Made by a program: the position numbers and the translations under genes. Positions 33,776-44,048 of a DNA stretch of 64,000 nucleotides are shown in pieces. Numbering within the stretch: the stretch's first letter is position 1; every line of letters starts with the position of its first letter. This DNA is from Chrysoporthe austroafricana (taxonomy: Eukaryota; Ascomycota; Sordariomycetes; Diaporthales; Cryphonectriaceae). The stretch lies in assembly GCA_001051155.2 (NCBI GenBank), contig JYIP02000005.1, forward strand, positions 3,596,001 to 3,660,000, written 5' to 3'. The notes under the pieces are model-generated. The model saw only the letters and a program-made list of their open reading frames with translations. It was not told where the DNA came from and searched no databases.

Positions 33776-36700
33776 TCACCGCCCAAAACTCGAGTCAACA
33801 TCCCCATCCGCGTTCACCCAGTTCACCCACTCGCACCGGCACCCACCCGTGCCGCCGTCCGTGCCGCCCCAGCTGAGGTCCCCGTTCGGGTACGCGGGGT
33901 TGACCACGGCGCTGCCGTACCCGATGTCGTTGGTGAACGTCGTCGCGTCCGTCGCGTTGATCTGCTGGTCCGCCTCGACGGCGTACGCGAACGTCTTCTT
34001 GAGCTGCAGGTTGCCGCCGTGCGTGTCCTCGCCGAGCGTCACCGGGTACGGGAAGCTGCCGGGGCTGGTGGTGTTGGACGACGCCACGGCGCCCGAGGCG
34101 CCGATCAGGCGCGCCGAGGTGCCCCGCCGCGTCCAGATCTTGACCACGAAGCGCGTCTGCGTCCACGTCGCGTACCAGGCGGCGCTGGTCTCGAGCACCC
34201 CGCCGTCGTCGGCGGTCGTGGTGGACGTGTTGTCCATGCTGCTGACGTAGATGGTCTTGTTGAAGTAGCTGTAGAAGCCGTAGTGCTCCGTGGGCAGGCC
34301 GCGGTCGAACAGCCGCAGCGGCTGCTGGTACGGGTACGGGTGCAGCTGCGCCGCGGCGCCGGTGCCGTCGGCGTTGAGGATCGGCGCGGGGAGGTCGTCG
34401 GTCAGGCTGGTGGAGGAGGTGCCGGAGCCGATGCCGCCGCGCCGGGACTTGGAGGAGGCCGAGCCGTCGAGCCTGTTCGGCCCGGCGCTGCTGGACACGT
34501 TGGTGAAGAAGCTGATGTAGAAGGGCGTGGGCTCGCCCGACTTGTTGGCCGACACGATGCCGTCCGTCCAGTTGCCGAGGAACCACATCTCGTCATAGGA
34601 CGGCGGCGCCGGGTTCGGCGCGATCCCCGCGTCGTAGAGCGTGTCGCGGCGGGCGAGGTGGTCCTCGGCGGCGCGCCGCCGCCTGGCGGGGTCGCTCCCG
34701 GTGAGGTCGTCCGTGGCGGTCGCCGAGGCCGCGCTCGATGTCGCCGACCCCGTGGACGAGGTGGCGGCGGTCGACGTGGCCGACTTCGTCGAGGTGGCCG
34801 TGGCCGCGGCCGCCGTGGTCGTGTCGGGGGTCGGCGCGGCACTGTTAGGGATGTCCCACAGCTCGCGCGTGCTGTTGTCGTACTGGATCTGGAAGATGAA
34901 CGTGGGCTGGTTCGCCTCGCTCGGCTCGTTCGCGGCCTGCTGCTCGGGCGGCAGCGCGCAGCTCCACAGCGTGGCGGGCGCCACGCAGCCCGTGATGGCC
35001 TCCGAGTTGTCGGGGCCGACCACCGTCGCGAGGCCGGTGGGGATCGGCGGGAAGTCGGTCAGATTCAGCCATATGGATGCCTTGTCTGAAGAGTCAGTGT
35101 CTGCGCTGGGGTCCGCACTGGAGGAACTTGCAGTTGCAGAGCCGCTCTGCGATCCGCGGTGCAGCTCGCGCGAGAGGACGACGCCCAGGACGACGCCGAT
35201 GGCGGTCACCAGCCAGAAGGCGAGGCACACGAAGAGCCACACCCGCCTGCGCTGGCGGCCCTCGCGGCCCGAGCGGCCGTAGCAGCCGTCTTCCGGCAGA
35301 CAGCCGCGGCCCTTCCAGAAGCCGCCGACCTTGCGGGCGAGGTAGTCCTCCTTCTCGTGGCGGCGCCGCGTCTTCTCGACCTTGGCGGCCGGGTCGTCGC
35401 CGTGCACGTCCAGGAACTGGTCGCCCACGTACGTGCCGGCGACGCGGTCGGGCAGCGGGGCCTGCGCGGAGGCGCCTGTGGGGGCGGGCGTCAGCGGCAC
35501 GTCGGACATCTTGATATCGCCCTTCGACGCCATGTCCCCGTCGAGGCCTGGGCTGCCGGGCATCGGCGAAGGCGGGAACTGTCTTGCCAGGGGGTGGTTC
35601 GGTGGGAACACGGCGCGGAACCGGACAGGTTGGGAGCCCTTCTCGTCGGAGGGCGTACGCTCATACGGTGGCGGCACGTCGCTGGGGTCGGCGTGCTCTT
35701 CCATCACCGCCCCGGCCTTCTCGGAGCGTGCGTCCGATCCGGACACGCTGGCCGGCGGCGACGAGCGGGACGAGGACGCGATCGTCGGCGACGGCTCCCG
35801 GATGATGGGCACGATGGGCCGCAGGGTAGATGCCGAGGCGTCGGACGGGGCGTACTCCCGAGGCATGCGGCTGGCCTTCTCGTCGGCCCCCTTCCACCAC
35901 TCGTCAGGGCTCGTCGCTTCCTTCGCCGACTTTGACAGTGGGCTGAAGCGCTCCTTAAAGGGAGTCTTCACGTGGTCCCACCAGCCGGAGCGCGAGCGGG
36001 TGGTTTCTGGGGAGATCTTCGACAGGGCCGACTCGGGAGATTTTCCACCGTCCTCCTCGAACAGGGTTACTGGTGTGTAGTCGTCGTCGTCGTCAACTTG
36101 GCTCTTCGAGAGCCTGGCCTTGGTGGAGTCCTTGAGTCCAGACGGCACTGCAGGCACAGGGGGGACAGAAGACTGGCCGGTGGACTGTGCATATATGTTG
36201 GGGTGGCTCTGTAGGTACCGAGCAGGCGACCAGCCATCTTCCGTATCTGGTGACCAGGCCGATTGAGTTGGTTGATGTGCAGGCTGTGTCGAGGTTGATG
36301 GGGCCGGAAACCTGTCGGTGGGGGTGGCGACAGTCGCAGTGGAGGGGCTGATCGTCCGGCTCGCAGCATCGTCTTCGGACATGGACATGCCAATGACGAT
36401 CTTGCTCCCATCCGGCGAAAGATGCTGCCCGCTCGGCGTGGGCGTCGCGGGCGAGTGGCTGTTCTTCAGCCAGGCCCAGTTGCCCATCGACGCCGACGAG
36501 GGCGACCCTTCCAGGGCCCTCAGGGCGCTTGCGTCCGCGAACTTGCCGGTCGCGCTCGGGACGGGCGAGGGCTTCACGAGCTGGGCGACATGCTGCGGCC
36601 CCTTGCGGAACCGGGTCATGTCGGTGACCAGCTTAATCCCGAGCCTCTCGTTCTGGAACTGCTGTCGTTTGCGCGACTTCACCCGCTGGATCTTCGGGAT

Positions 36701-36871
36701 GGACTGCCTGGTTTTCGAGCGCCGGGCTGGTGTGGCCTGGCTAGACGATTTTGGTGTGGTGGTGGTGGCGTTGCGTGTCGATCCCGGGCGAGGTGTGGCG
36801 ACCTCCTCGTCGGTCCAGTCCTCCCAGTCGTCCCGGGCCAGGGCGGCCTGCATGGCTCGAATGTCCTCCAT
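33776..36871 (-). CDS. Large single-pass membrane glycoprotein, conserved-type fungal protein of unknown function
   Basis: Intronless frame of 1031 residues. Residues 1 to about 540 are Ser/Pro-rich and predicted disordered, with basic KSRKRQQF near residue 65, an acidic DDDDD run and a PPPY motif near residue 400. A cluster of Arg (RQRRR) precedes one transmembrane helix (about residues 544-568, VWLFVCLAFWLVTAIGVVLGVVL). The C-terminal half is Thr/Ser/Ala-rich with many NxS/T sites, conserved aromatics and Cys (CRCEWVNW near the end). This suggests a type II topology with a cytosolic disordered tail and an extracytoplasmic glycosylated domain. The overall architecture resembles large fungal proteins variously labelled glycoprotease or hypothetical, but I see no protease motif. 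GC3 rises sharply in the C-terminal half. Confidence 0.75.
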   Translation of the reverse strand: MEDIRAMQAALARDDWEDWTDEEVATPRPGSTRNATTTTPKSSSQATPARRSKTRQSIPKIQRVKSRKRQQFQNERLGIKLVTDMTRFRKGPQHVAQLVKPSPVPSATGKFADASALRALEGSPSSASMGNWAWLKNSHSPATPTPSGQHLSPDGSKIVIGMSMSEDDAASRTISPSTATVATPTDRFPAPSTSTQPAHQPTQSAWSPDTEDGWSPARYLQSHPNIYAQSTGQSSVPPVPAVPSGLKDSTKARLSKSQVDDDDDYTPVTLFEEDGGKSPESALSKISPETTRSRSGWWDHVKTPFKERFSPLSKSAKEATSPDEWWKGADEKASRMPREYAPSDASASTLRPIVPIIREPSPTIASSSRSSPPASVSGSDARSEKAGAVMEEHADPSDVPPPYERTPSDEKGSQPVRFRAVFPPNHPLARQFPPSPMPGSPGLDGDMASKGDIKMSDVPLTPAPTGASAQAPLPDRVAGTYVGDQFLDVHGDDPAAKVEKTRRRHEKEDYLARKVGGFWKGRGCLPEDGCYGRSGREGRQRRRVWLFVCLAFWLVTAIGVVLGVVLSRELHRGSQSGSATASSSSADPSADTDSSDKASIWLNLTDFPPIPTGLATVVGPDNSEAITGCVAPATLWSCALPPEQQAANEPSEANQPTFIFQIQYDNSTRELWDIPNSAAPTPDTTTAAAATATSTKSATSTAATSSTGSATSSAASATATDDLTGSDPARRRRAAEDHLARRDTLYDAGIAPNPAPPSYDEMWFLGNWTDGIVSANKSGEPTPFYISFFTNVSSSAGPNRLDGSASSKSRRGGIGSGTSSTSLTDDLPAPILNADGTGAAAQLHPYPYQQPLRLFDRGLPTEHYGFYSYFNKTIYVSSMDNTSTTTADDGGVLETSAAWYATWTQTRFVVKIWTRRGTSARLIGASGAVASSNTTSPGSFPYPVTLGEDTHGGNLQLKKTFAYAVEADQQINATDATTFTNDIGYGSAVVNPAYPNGDLSWGGTDGGTGGCRCEWVNWVNADGDVDSSFGR

Positions 36872-39800
36872 GCTGGGCAGAGGGGCCGGAGGAGGAGGAG
36901 AGATATGGTTTAGAGGGTCAAATAAAGAAATAGAGGGGCCTGACTCGTCGAGAGATCAGACGCGAGAGAAGTAAAATACGGTACAGCCTGAGGTCTGGCC
37001 GCGTATCGTAGCTCTTGTGAGAGACAGCTCGTAGATGGGGGCCTCTGGTAGAATCGGATGGTCTGAACCCGGGGTGGATGGGTGGCAGAGCACGTAGTGT
37101 AGCAATAAGGGGTCTAAATTATACAGTGAGGCGTTAAGAAGGTATGGTGGACAAGAGGGTGGTCGAGGACAATAGGGATAGTAGAGAAACAACAATAGGG
37201 ATAGTCGAGACCGCCATGCGCCGAGAACAATGGGCAGCAGGCCTTCAGCTGAGCGTCGGCCGCACGAGTTCGAACCTGGGAGAATGGGACAAAGAACAAT
37301 AAGAAATCACAATCGACCAGCTCGACGAGTTGATGCTAGAAGTTTGGACACCCGGCTCGGCGGGCCAGCTCGACTCTCCCCGATCGTCCTCGTGCTCGTG
37401 CCGCCCGAGGGCTCGCAGCGTCCCTCGTCCCCACCCGTCGTGCTGCTCTGTTTGGCGATGGCGCGGATCTGACTGGCCCGACTGGCCCGACTGGCGCAGG
37501 CGTCTCGAGATGAGCCTCGCCATTTTGCCTGCATCGGGGTCCCAGGGCGGGCTCGGCTGCGATCGACGGCGCTTAGTGGTCCTCGAGGCCTGGCAGGATG
37601 GACGAGGGGCTGCGCGGGCTGCGAGGGGTTGTGAGCGCGTAGCCGCCCGGCGCTGGAGATCCCAAGAAACAAGAAACGAGGCTTGCGCCAAACGGGTCCG
37701 CTTCCCCAGGATGCGTGTAAGATGATTGGCCCGGCGGGGCTCCACTCCGCGTATGGGCCCTCTGCAAGCAAGCGCCCGCCGCCAATCGCTCCCGTCGAGC
37801 GCGCTCGTCTTGCCGCACAGCTTCAAGGGGGTGCTTTGGCCCCTGCAGATATGGTGGTGCAGACCTCGAGCGTTGCTTGCCAACACTTGCTCGTACCACA
37901 CATGCGCGTCCTTGCTAGAGGTTGGGCAGATCGGGATCTCGCAGGCCCCTCGATCCAGCAGGGGTGCGCGGCGTTTCACGCCAGACCTGGGGGATCAGCA
38001 GAGCTGGTGTCGCTGATATATCACGAGGAGGCCAAGCCTCTGGTCGCGCAGGCTCCCCGAGCTCGAGGTCTGCAGCTGGCAACACGCAAGCTCTCGGGTC
38101 AGTCGGAAGGAGAGTATAACAGAAGTCGGGCTCGGCTCGGCAACTGCTGCCGTGCTGATCGCGTGTCTCTGTCTCTGACGTCTGACGTGCTGGCCTACAT
38201 CATCCGTCTTCGTCAGGCGTGGGGGACCACTGCCTGTCCACAAGTGAGCCGCGAAAGCCGACTCGGTGCAAAAGCTTTTTCATTCGATTTCCGACCTCGC
38301 AGCAAAGTGATTCGGATGCGGGGTGAGAAGGCTCATGAAGTGCTTCGCTGAGTATCGCTTGTCAATGTGCCCAGTGGCCCGCACAGAGCGGACCCCGGAA
38401 GGGTGTTGGATTTCGGACGCAACGACATCTGTTCCCTCCCGCAACTTCGCCTGGTCCTGGACATCGCTACGCTTCCACGATCCGGTAGACGTCGAAGACA
38501 ACAATGGTCTTCAACTTTGTGTGGTCGGAACCCAGGGCGGGTTGACTGAGTCTCCCGAGCAGAGTGCCTCATCCTAATAAGAGGATGACAATCGTAAGGA
38601 GACCCCTTTCTGACCAGACAGAACATCAATACCGGGTCTTCTCATGGCTGTTGCACCGGAATTAGGATCAATGGATCTCGCAGGTATACTGTCATCGTCT
38701 CGATACGTGGTGTCCTCGCGGGGCGGGCAGGCAAGACAGCGCGTTACCACAGAGGAAACAAGCCGCCGATACACAGGATGAGGGACGGAGGGGAGCACAC
38801 GTTAAAGCTGGCGAGCTGCCTGTGGCCTTAAGAGGATCTGGTAAGCGAACGAGGCGGCTACACACGAGCTCAGGCGAAGAGTGTCATCGTGACCAGCCAC
38901 AGATCGGGCGGGCCTCCTTCGAGGCCTTCAAACTGACGATAAGGACTGGCAAGCCGAATAGGGACCACCCTCACGCCGACCAAGCTCCTGCTCAAGGCAG
39001 GATGCTCCCTGGTGACTTCAGGCCCTTCACCTGCGCCCCGAGCCAGAGAATCTTATCCAGGCACAGCCGCACCTACCATCGCTATCCGGCAAACCCTCTG
39101 CGGTGTTCCATACCACGCACCTTGCGGACTAGTGGCAGTTCAGCTCACTGTGGACGACCGTTGGTCGTATCACGGCCCCGCTAGCTATACTCTCCGCGGC
39201 GGCAGTACTGTGGAGACTCGGCTGGGGGGGAAAGCAAGACGGTGGGGGCTGGAGGATTCAACATCGTGATGTGCCGCTTGGGTTGCTGTATCCGGTAGAT
39301 GGTACAAAGAAATCGCTTAAGAAAGTCATCGCGGAAGAATGCGAGCTCTATGGAAGGTTGTCTTGGGGCGGGGGTTATATGAGGGTCGAGGTCTCGAGAG
39401 TGATATAAGGGTCACGTACTGGAGAGTGATCATTAAGCTGACGTTAACAAGACCATTACCGGTAAGGAGAGAGGGCGAGCTAATAAGGTGCCTGGTGATG
39501 GGCGCATTGTCCAAGCACTCTTGAACTCTCGAGCCGGGGCTAGACCGTGATCAGCCAGGACACAAGCTCTTGCGCGGGCCTCGATGCTTCTGGCCTCAGC
39601 TGGTCGCCTCGCGCCGTCACCCCGCACGAGCGACCTTTTGTGAACTTAGCGTCAGGCGTCTCGAATCGGCAGCGAAAACCCTCTCTGTGTTGCTTGCTGT
39701 TGCTGTTGTTGGGAACTGGCCTGGTGTACCGAGTCAGGTACGCTACAGGCCAGGGCAGAAATGTGAGATGTAATAACCTTTGCCGGGGTCCCAGGACACC

Positions 39801-40087
39801 TTCCGTTACAGGCACAGTGGGTTTCTAGCAGCAGGAGATATGACTAGAACGTCAATGCTTCATTAGACTGGGGCATCATCTATCTTCCAATCGTAGCAAA
39901 ATTCAAGTACAGCCTCGGTGCTTGTTCCACCCGAGGCGGTCTACCCATCGTACAACCCCAATGAGACAGTCATGAGATCACACGCTTTCTCACTCAGAGC
40001 ATGCAGCGGTCGTCCATCCGCCCTGCCGCGGGTCCGTTCCACCTGGTACCCTTCATCGTACAGGCTGGTCGAGAATGTTCCCGCCTT
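36872..40087. other. Intergenic, 3.2 kb, no supported gene
   Basis: The first about 200 bp is A/G-rich on the plus strand and likely the leader of the minus-strand glycoprotein gene. The rest contains only short frames with mixed composition; none has a domain or splice-supported structure. Confidence 0.5.
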
Positions 40088-40339
40088 CTAGCAGCATCCG
40101 CAGGACTCGGTGATGCCGCAGCAGTCAATGGACTCGCCGCAGCCACCACGGAGGCTGACGTCGGAGGACATGGGCTCCTCGATGGCCTGGATTGCACGGG
40201 GCGGCGTTAGACACACGAGGAGAGGAGATTGGGCGGGCTGTGCGTGTGGTTATGAACATACCGGCTGCTGGGAGACGACGTCGCCGGCGGGGACGGCCTC
40301 CATGGCGATCTGCTGGGTGGGAGCTTGGGCCTCAGGCAT
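40088..40339 (-). CDS. Small cysteine-rich 58-residue protein, two exons
   Basis: Function unknown. Exon 1 (40262-40339) encodes 26 residues from MPEAQAPTQQ; exon 2 (40088-40186) encodes 32. The 75-bp intron has a GTATGT donor, a GTCTAAC branch site and a CAG acceptor, and joins the exons in phase 0. The start context is ATCAAAATG (A at -3). A TATA-like ATAAAA on the minus strand sits about 160 bp upstream (40,497-40,503), followed by a CT-rich stretch. The protein lacks a signal peptide. It is acidic and small-residue-rich, and ends in RGGCGESIDCCGITESCGCC with all six Cys (42, 48, 49, 55, 57, 58) in the last 17 residues. A metal-binding or redox role is possible, but it does not match the classic short fungal metallothionein spacing. 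Confidence 0.75.
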
Positions 40340-40496
40340 TTTGATGGTGTCGTTCGTGACGGCTGAACGGTGGCAGGTTGAGGTCGGGCGTGTGGTTTGT
40401 TTTTCGAAGATAGCGTTTGGCTTGGGGTATCACTGGGCGCTGGGACGAAAGCGAGAGCAGGTCGGGAGGAGGAAAGAGAGACTGGGTGCCGGCCCT

Positions 40497-40503
40497 GTTT
40501 TAT
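40497..40503 (-). promoter_or_regulatory. TATA-like element of the Cys-rich gene
   Basis: GCATAAAACAG on the minus strand, about 160 bp before the ATG, followed by a CT-rich tract suited to a transcription start. Confidence 0.4.
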
Positions 40504-41319
40504 GCTTGGTAGGTGACGTCCTCCGTCCTGGTTCGATCCCAGCGTGCCAGCCCACCTGGGGCAAGCCCATCGCTGCCAGGGCCACGATCTCATGCATGAG
40601 GATCCGGCGGTCCCCACCCCCTCCCCCCACCGCGCTTTCCCCCCATTGGCGCAGGCCCTCTCCACAACAGCAGGACCGAACAGCCCTGCACTACCCCTTC
40701 CCCCATGCACGATTTGATGTCATCGCCCTGCGCTCCAACCACGGCCTCTCTGGCACCACCCGTGGCCATTCGATGCTGCGCCCTCCCTCCTGTGCAGCTC
40801 GCCGCGCTGGACCTGCATCTGGCGAGCCAGGCCAGGCCCTCCGCCTCCTCAGGTCACCACCCACGCGCCCGCGGAGGAAACCACCTCACCGCCGTTTGTC
40901 GGGCGGCCGTCTGGCCACCGCCCTCCCCCCCCCGGACTGCTCCAGCTCCCTGCGTGCAGGGCCAGATCATGAACTTTCAGCCACACGAGGCCGACGACTC
41001 AACAGACTGAGGTTGTTGTTTGTGCCTTGTGGGGCCCCCGGCCTGCTGGATAGAGTTGGACAGGCGAGGCCGTTGACCGAGGAGCGATCCAGGCCCTGCA
41101 TTGATTGCCCTGGCACAGACCTGTTCATCCCCATCTCGTGTGGACCTGTCGCCCGCACCTCTCCCGACAGCTACCTACGTCGCAGAGGAGCAGGGCCCAC
41201 GAACGCAAAGACGTTGTGTCTCCGGTGGGAACGCAGGTGGCTGGGGCTTTCGAGGCCTGAGCGGGGGGCCAGCCATCTGCTATTGCTGTCTCTGTGGCTA
41301 GATATCCTGGGGACTCGCG

Positions 41320-41320
<1 letters not shown>

Positions 41321-41351
<31 letters not shown>
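41321..41351. repeat. (TG)n microsatellite
   Basis: About 15 uninterrupted TG units, in what would be the leader exon of the tentative 53-residue gene. Confidence 0.95.
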
Positions 41352-41352
<1 letters not shown>

Positions 41353-41456
41353 GCGTCGATCAAGCCAGACCGTACGTAGCCCATCACCCGGCTAGCTGCT
41401 TTGGACACCCGACCCCCCCCCAACCCCTTCATTGCCAGGAGCAGAGGGCCGATCTC

Positions 41457-41680
41457 ATGACTTCACCTGGAGGGCCGGTCTGGGACGCTATTTCAGCCTC
41501 TCAGAACCGGGTAGGCATGCAGTCGACATATCGACAATGGTTCCAAAGCCTGCGCGATACTCCGTCTGGCCTAGGAGCCGGCCTCTACGACCAGACGGTA
41601 CGTATTTGGCGCCACACCGTGGCGAGCTGTGCCGGCGCACTTACTGTGGCGGTTGACAGGTAGAGAAGACGGACGCGTGA
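41457..41680 (+). CDS. Tentative small spliced gene, 53 residues, unknown function
   Basis: Exon 1 41457-41597 (47 codons) and exon 2 41660-41680 (VEKTDA then TGA) join in phase 0 across a 62-bp intron with a GTACGT donor, a CTTAC branch-like site and a GACAG acceptor. A second canonical intron (41372-41438, GTACGT...GCCAG, 67 bp) would lie in the 5' leader 18 nt before the ATG. The peptide is compositionally protein-like, with aromatic and charged residues spaced as in a helix (YRQWFQSLRDTPSGLGAGLY). No signal peptide, Cys or transmembrane helix is seen. I do not recognise it. Two well-formed introns in one place argue for a transcript, but the coding status is unproven. Confidence 0.35.
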
Positions 41681-44048
41681 GGCACTGGAGCGGTGAGGAG
41701 GCGTGTTGCCGTCGACGAGAGCGTCCCGTCTTGTCCCTCCCTTGTAGCTGGGGCGAACCACCAGGAAAAAGCACAGAAACCGCCGTTGAGGGGCGGGGGA
41801 GATGAGTTGGTTATAGAGCGTCCGAGCCAAGATCCAGCGCACCAAGCTTCGACTTCAATCCAAGGGCATCTCATCACGCCGAGTTCATTTCTTGCAGATC
41901 AGATCGACAGCCGGCTTGGGGAGGGAGGGATGTGCCGCCGAGCCACCAGGAACTGTACCGCAGAGGCCCCTGCCAAGCCTGCCAGGGAGAATGTCGCTCC
42001 GATGCTAAAGCCTACTCCGAAGCCAAGATTCTCGACATCTTATCGGAAGAGGATGAAACATGTGACTCAATGATGTAAGGGCGTCCGATATTGCGAGGTC
42101 GGCCGGATCGATGCCCTTTTCGTAGCCCGTCGACAGGACGGACGCCCATGGGACAAGAGCACCTCGAAGTTGCTGAGTGCCAGGTGCAAAGAGGTGCCAA
42201 GAGGTGCCAGGTGCTAGGTGCCAGATGCCAGGTGGCAGGCACGCCAGGCTATCTGATACGAACTCGGATGGCTGCGTGTGGTAGGGCGTTATGCATGCGG
42301 TGACAGCGAGAACGAGATTCGGCATCCTGAGCTAATACACAGGCCAATTGCGACGCCCTGACCGCCCACCTGCCCGCGGGCTTAGTGAGCCGCCTTAGCG
42401 TGCAATCTTAGCTCGACCGTTTTCCTGCACCCATCAGGACCAGGACCGCTCGGAGATGAAGACGACGCGCATGATGCCCAGCAATGCTCCTCCTGGAGGG
42501 GGCTCGCAGGGCTGCGTAGGGCTGAGGGGAGCTGGGACTCGCCGAGGGCGACAGACGGTATTGACCACATCTGGTCCCTATCGGAGGGAAGAATCGCTGG
42601 ATGCTGTCCCTAGAGGACATCGTGAGGACGCACTGGCACTATGCTGGCAGGGGAGTAGGCCCTCCCGTCCTGTGGTCGATGCTGGTGCCGAGGGGACCGG
42701 CGTCCTGGGCGCTCATTTTAAGGTAGTGGGGCCTGTCTGCGATAGCACGGTCGGTCGGTACCACTAAGAATAGAAGGGGCCACGGCGAGAGGGAGGCGAG
42801 AGGCTATCACGACGCCGCCGTCAGCCTGCGCGAGACTCGACCCTCCCTCCCTCCCCGTCTGCTGCCACCGTCTCACCCACCATCGCCTTTCTTCTGCAGA
42901 TACGAGCTGCCCTCCAGCGCCCGCGATAGGCACTGCACCTCATATCAGGTCGACGGCAGCCACTAGTCCGGGATTGCCATTCCCCTCGACCGTCCCACAC
43001 TTTTTCTCCAGGTCCCCCACACCACCAACTGCTCAGTCCAGACGGCCCATTGGCGACTGCGCGCCCATTGGAAGCTGTTCCCTGGCCGTCCCATCTATCA
43101 GAGCTGCAACCTAATTTCCCGCCACGGCGCGGTGCATATAGGCTGACTATCCCACGCGCATCGATCTTCTCGTCCGCTCTCGACGAAGACCCGACGGGAG
43201 GCGAGGACGCGCCCCAACCAAGCAAAGACACGGGCAACCCGAGCTGTCGGCGGGCGCATCACCGAGAGACAAGAGACCGAAACAAACAAACCCCCACCCA
43301 CCCCCTGGCCCGTCCAGTGCGACATCGACATCCCTTGCGCCGTCTATTGTCGGCCGTCAACGCTGTGTGACCCGGCACCCCACGTCCAAAGACAGAGAGA
43401 GAGTGTGAGAGAAAAAAAAGTCTCAACCGGCGCCAAACTTTAGGCTCTACCCAGAAACGACCGCTCCCGTCGACCAACGGCTCAGACCTGGCATCCTTGT
43501 CGTGCCATCACACCAAGTCCGGCTCGTCCATTCTCCCTAATCTAGACAGCCATCCAGAAGGCTCTGCCCTTCTGGTGCGCTGCAACCCAACCGTCAATCT
43601 GGCTGCCTCAAGATCATCCGCGAAGTCTTCCTCCGCCGAGGACAGACCAAAGGCTTCACACCACCGGCGGCGCTCCTCAGCCTCCCCCGCTGGCGGTCTC
43701 CGTTTGTCATTGGGCGAGGGCGGCTCGCGCGCCTCCCCTTCCGGCCGCCACGCGAGTAGGCTTCAGCCCGGCCAGCTGTCGCCAATTCCAGGTACGTACG
43801 AGGGTGGGGAAGAAGGAGGGGCGGATATGGGGGCGGGGGGGCGGGCGGTATCACTGTACAGCGGGCGACCCGGCCGGCTCGCAAGGAATGTAACACGGTC
43901 GTGATCTCTCGTCTCGTGTTGCTTCCCGCCTTCGCTGCCCTGAACCCCTGCGACGAGAAACCCAGCCGCATTCCTCCCCTTCGCCGGGTGCTTAGGTAAC
44001 TGACTTGTTTGCTTCCTTGGGATATACACAGGCACGCCCGGCTTCCCC
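41681..44048. other. Intergenic and probable spliced leader of the mannosyltransferase gene
   Basis: 2.4 kb without an independent gene. It contains a GGTGCCA-type minisatellite (42,176-42,243). The last 600 bp looks like leader sequence: a probable 5' UTR intron (43792-44031, GTACGT...ACACAG) precedes the MNN10 ATG. The upstream exon is open in the MNN10 frame for about 295 nt but contains no ATG. Confidence 0.5.
42176..42243. repeat. GGTGCCA-type minisatellite
   Basis: Degenerate tandem units of AGGTGCCA / AGGTGCTA. A short stretch of the same motif family occurs at 55,620-55,652. Confidence 0.8.

Larger units (their letters stand above)
40340..41371. promoter_or_regulatory. Divergent upstream region of the two small genes
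   Basis: About 1 kb between the Cys-rich gene (-) and the first predicted splice donor of the tentative 53-residue gene (+). It holds the TATA-like element of the former, C-rich tracts (40,600-40,640; 40,925-40,933) and a GT microsatellite at its right end. A long plus-strand frame crossing this region lacks any domain and is not adopted. Confidence 0.45.

Noticed and set aside
40525..40560. tRNA-like B-box (GGTTCGATCCC)
   Set aside because: The flanking T-stem pairs at only four of five positions, and there is no A-box or acceptor stem upstream. Similar isolated TTCGA motifs at 193, 1249 and 37,266 fail in the same way.
40110..41663. 517-codon plus-strand frame
   Set aside because: Its left end is antisense to the well-supported Cys-rich gene and it lacks any domain. 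Only its last ATG-initiated segment is kept, as part of the tentative 53-residue model.
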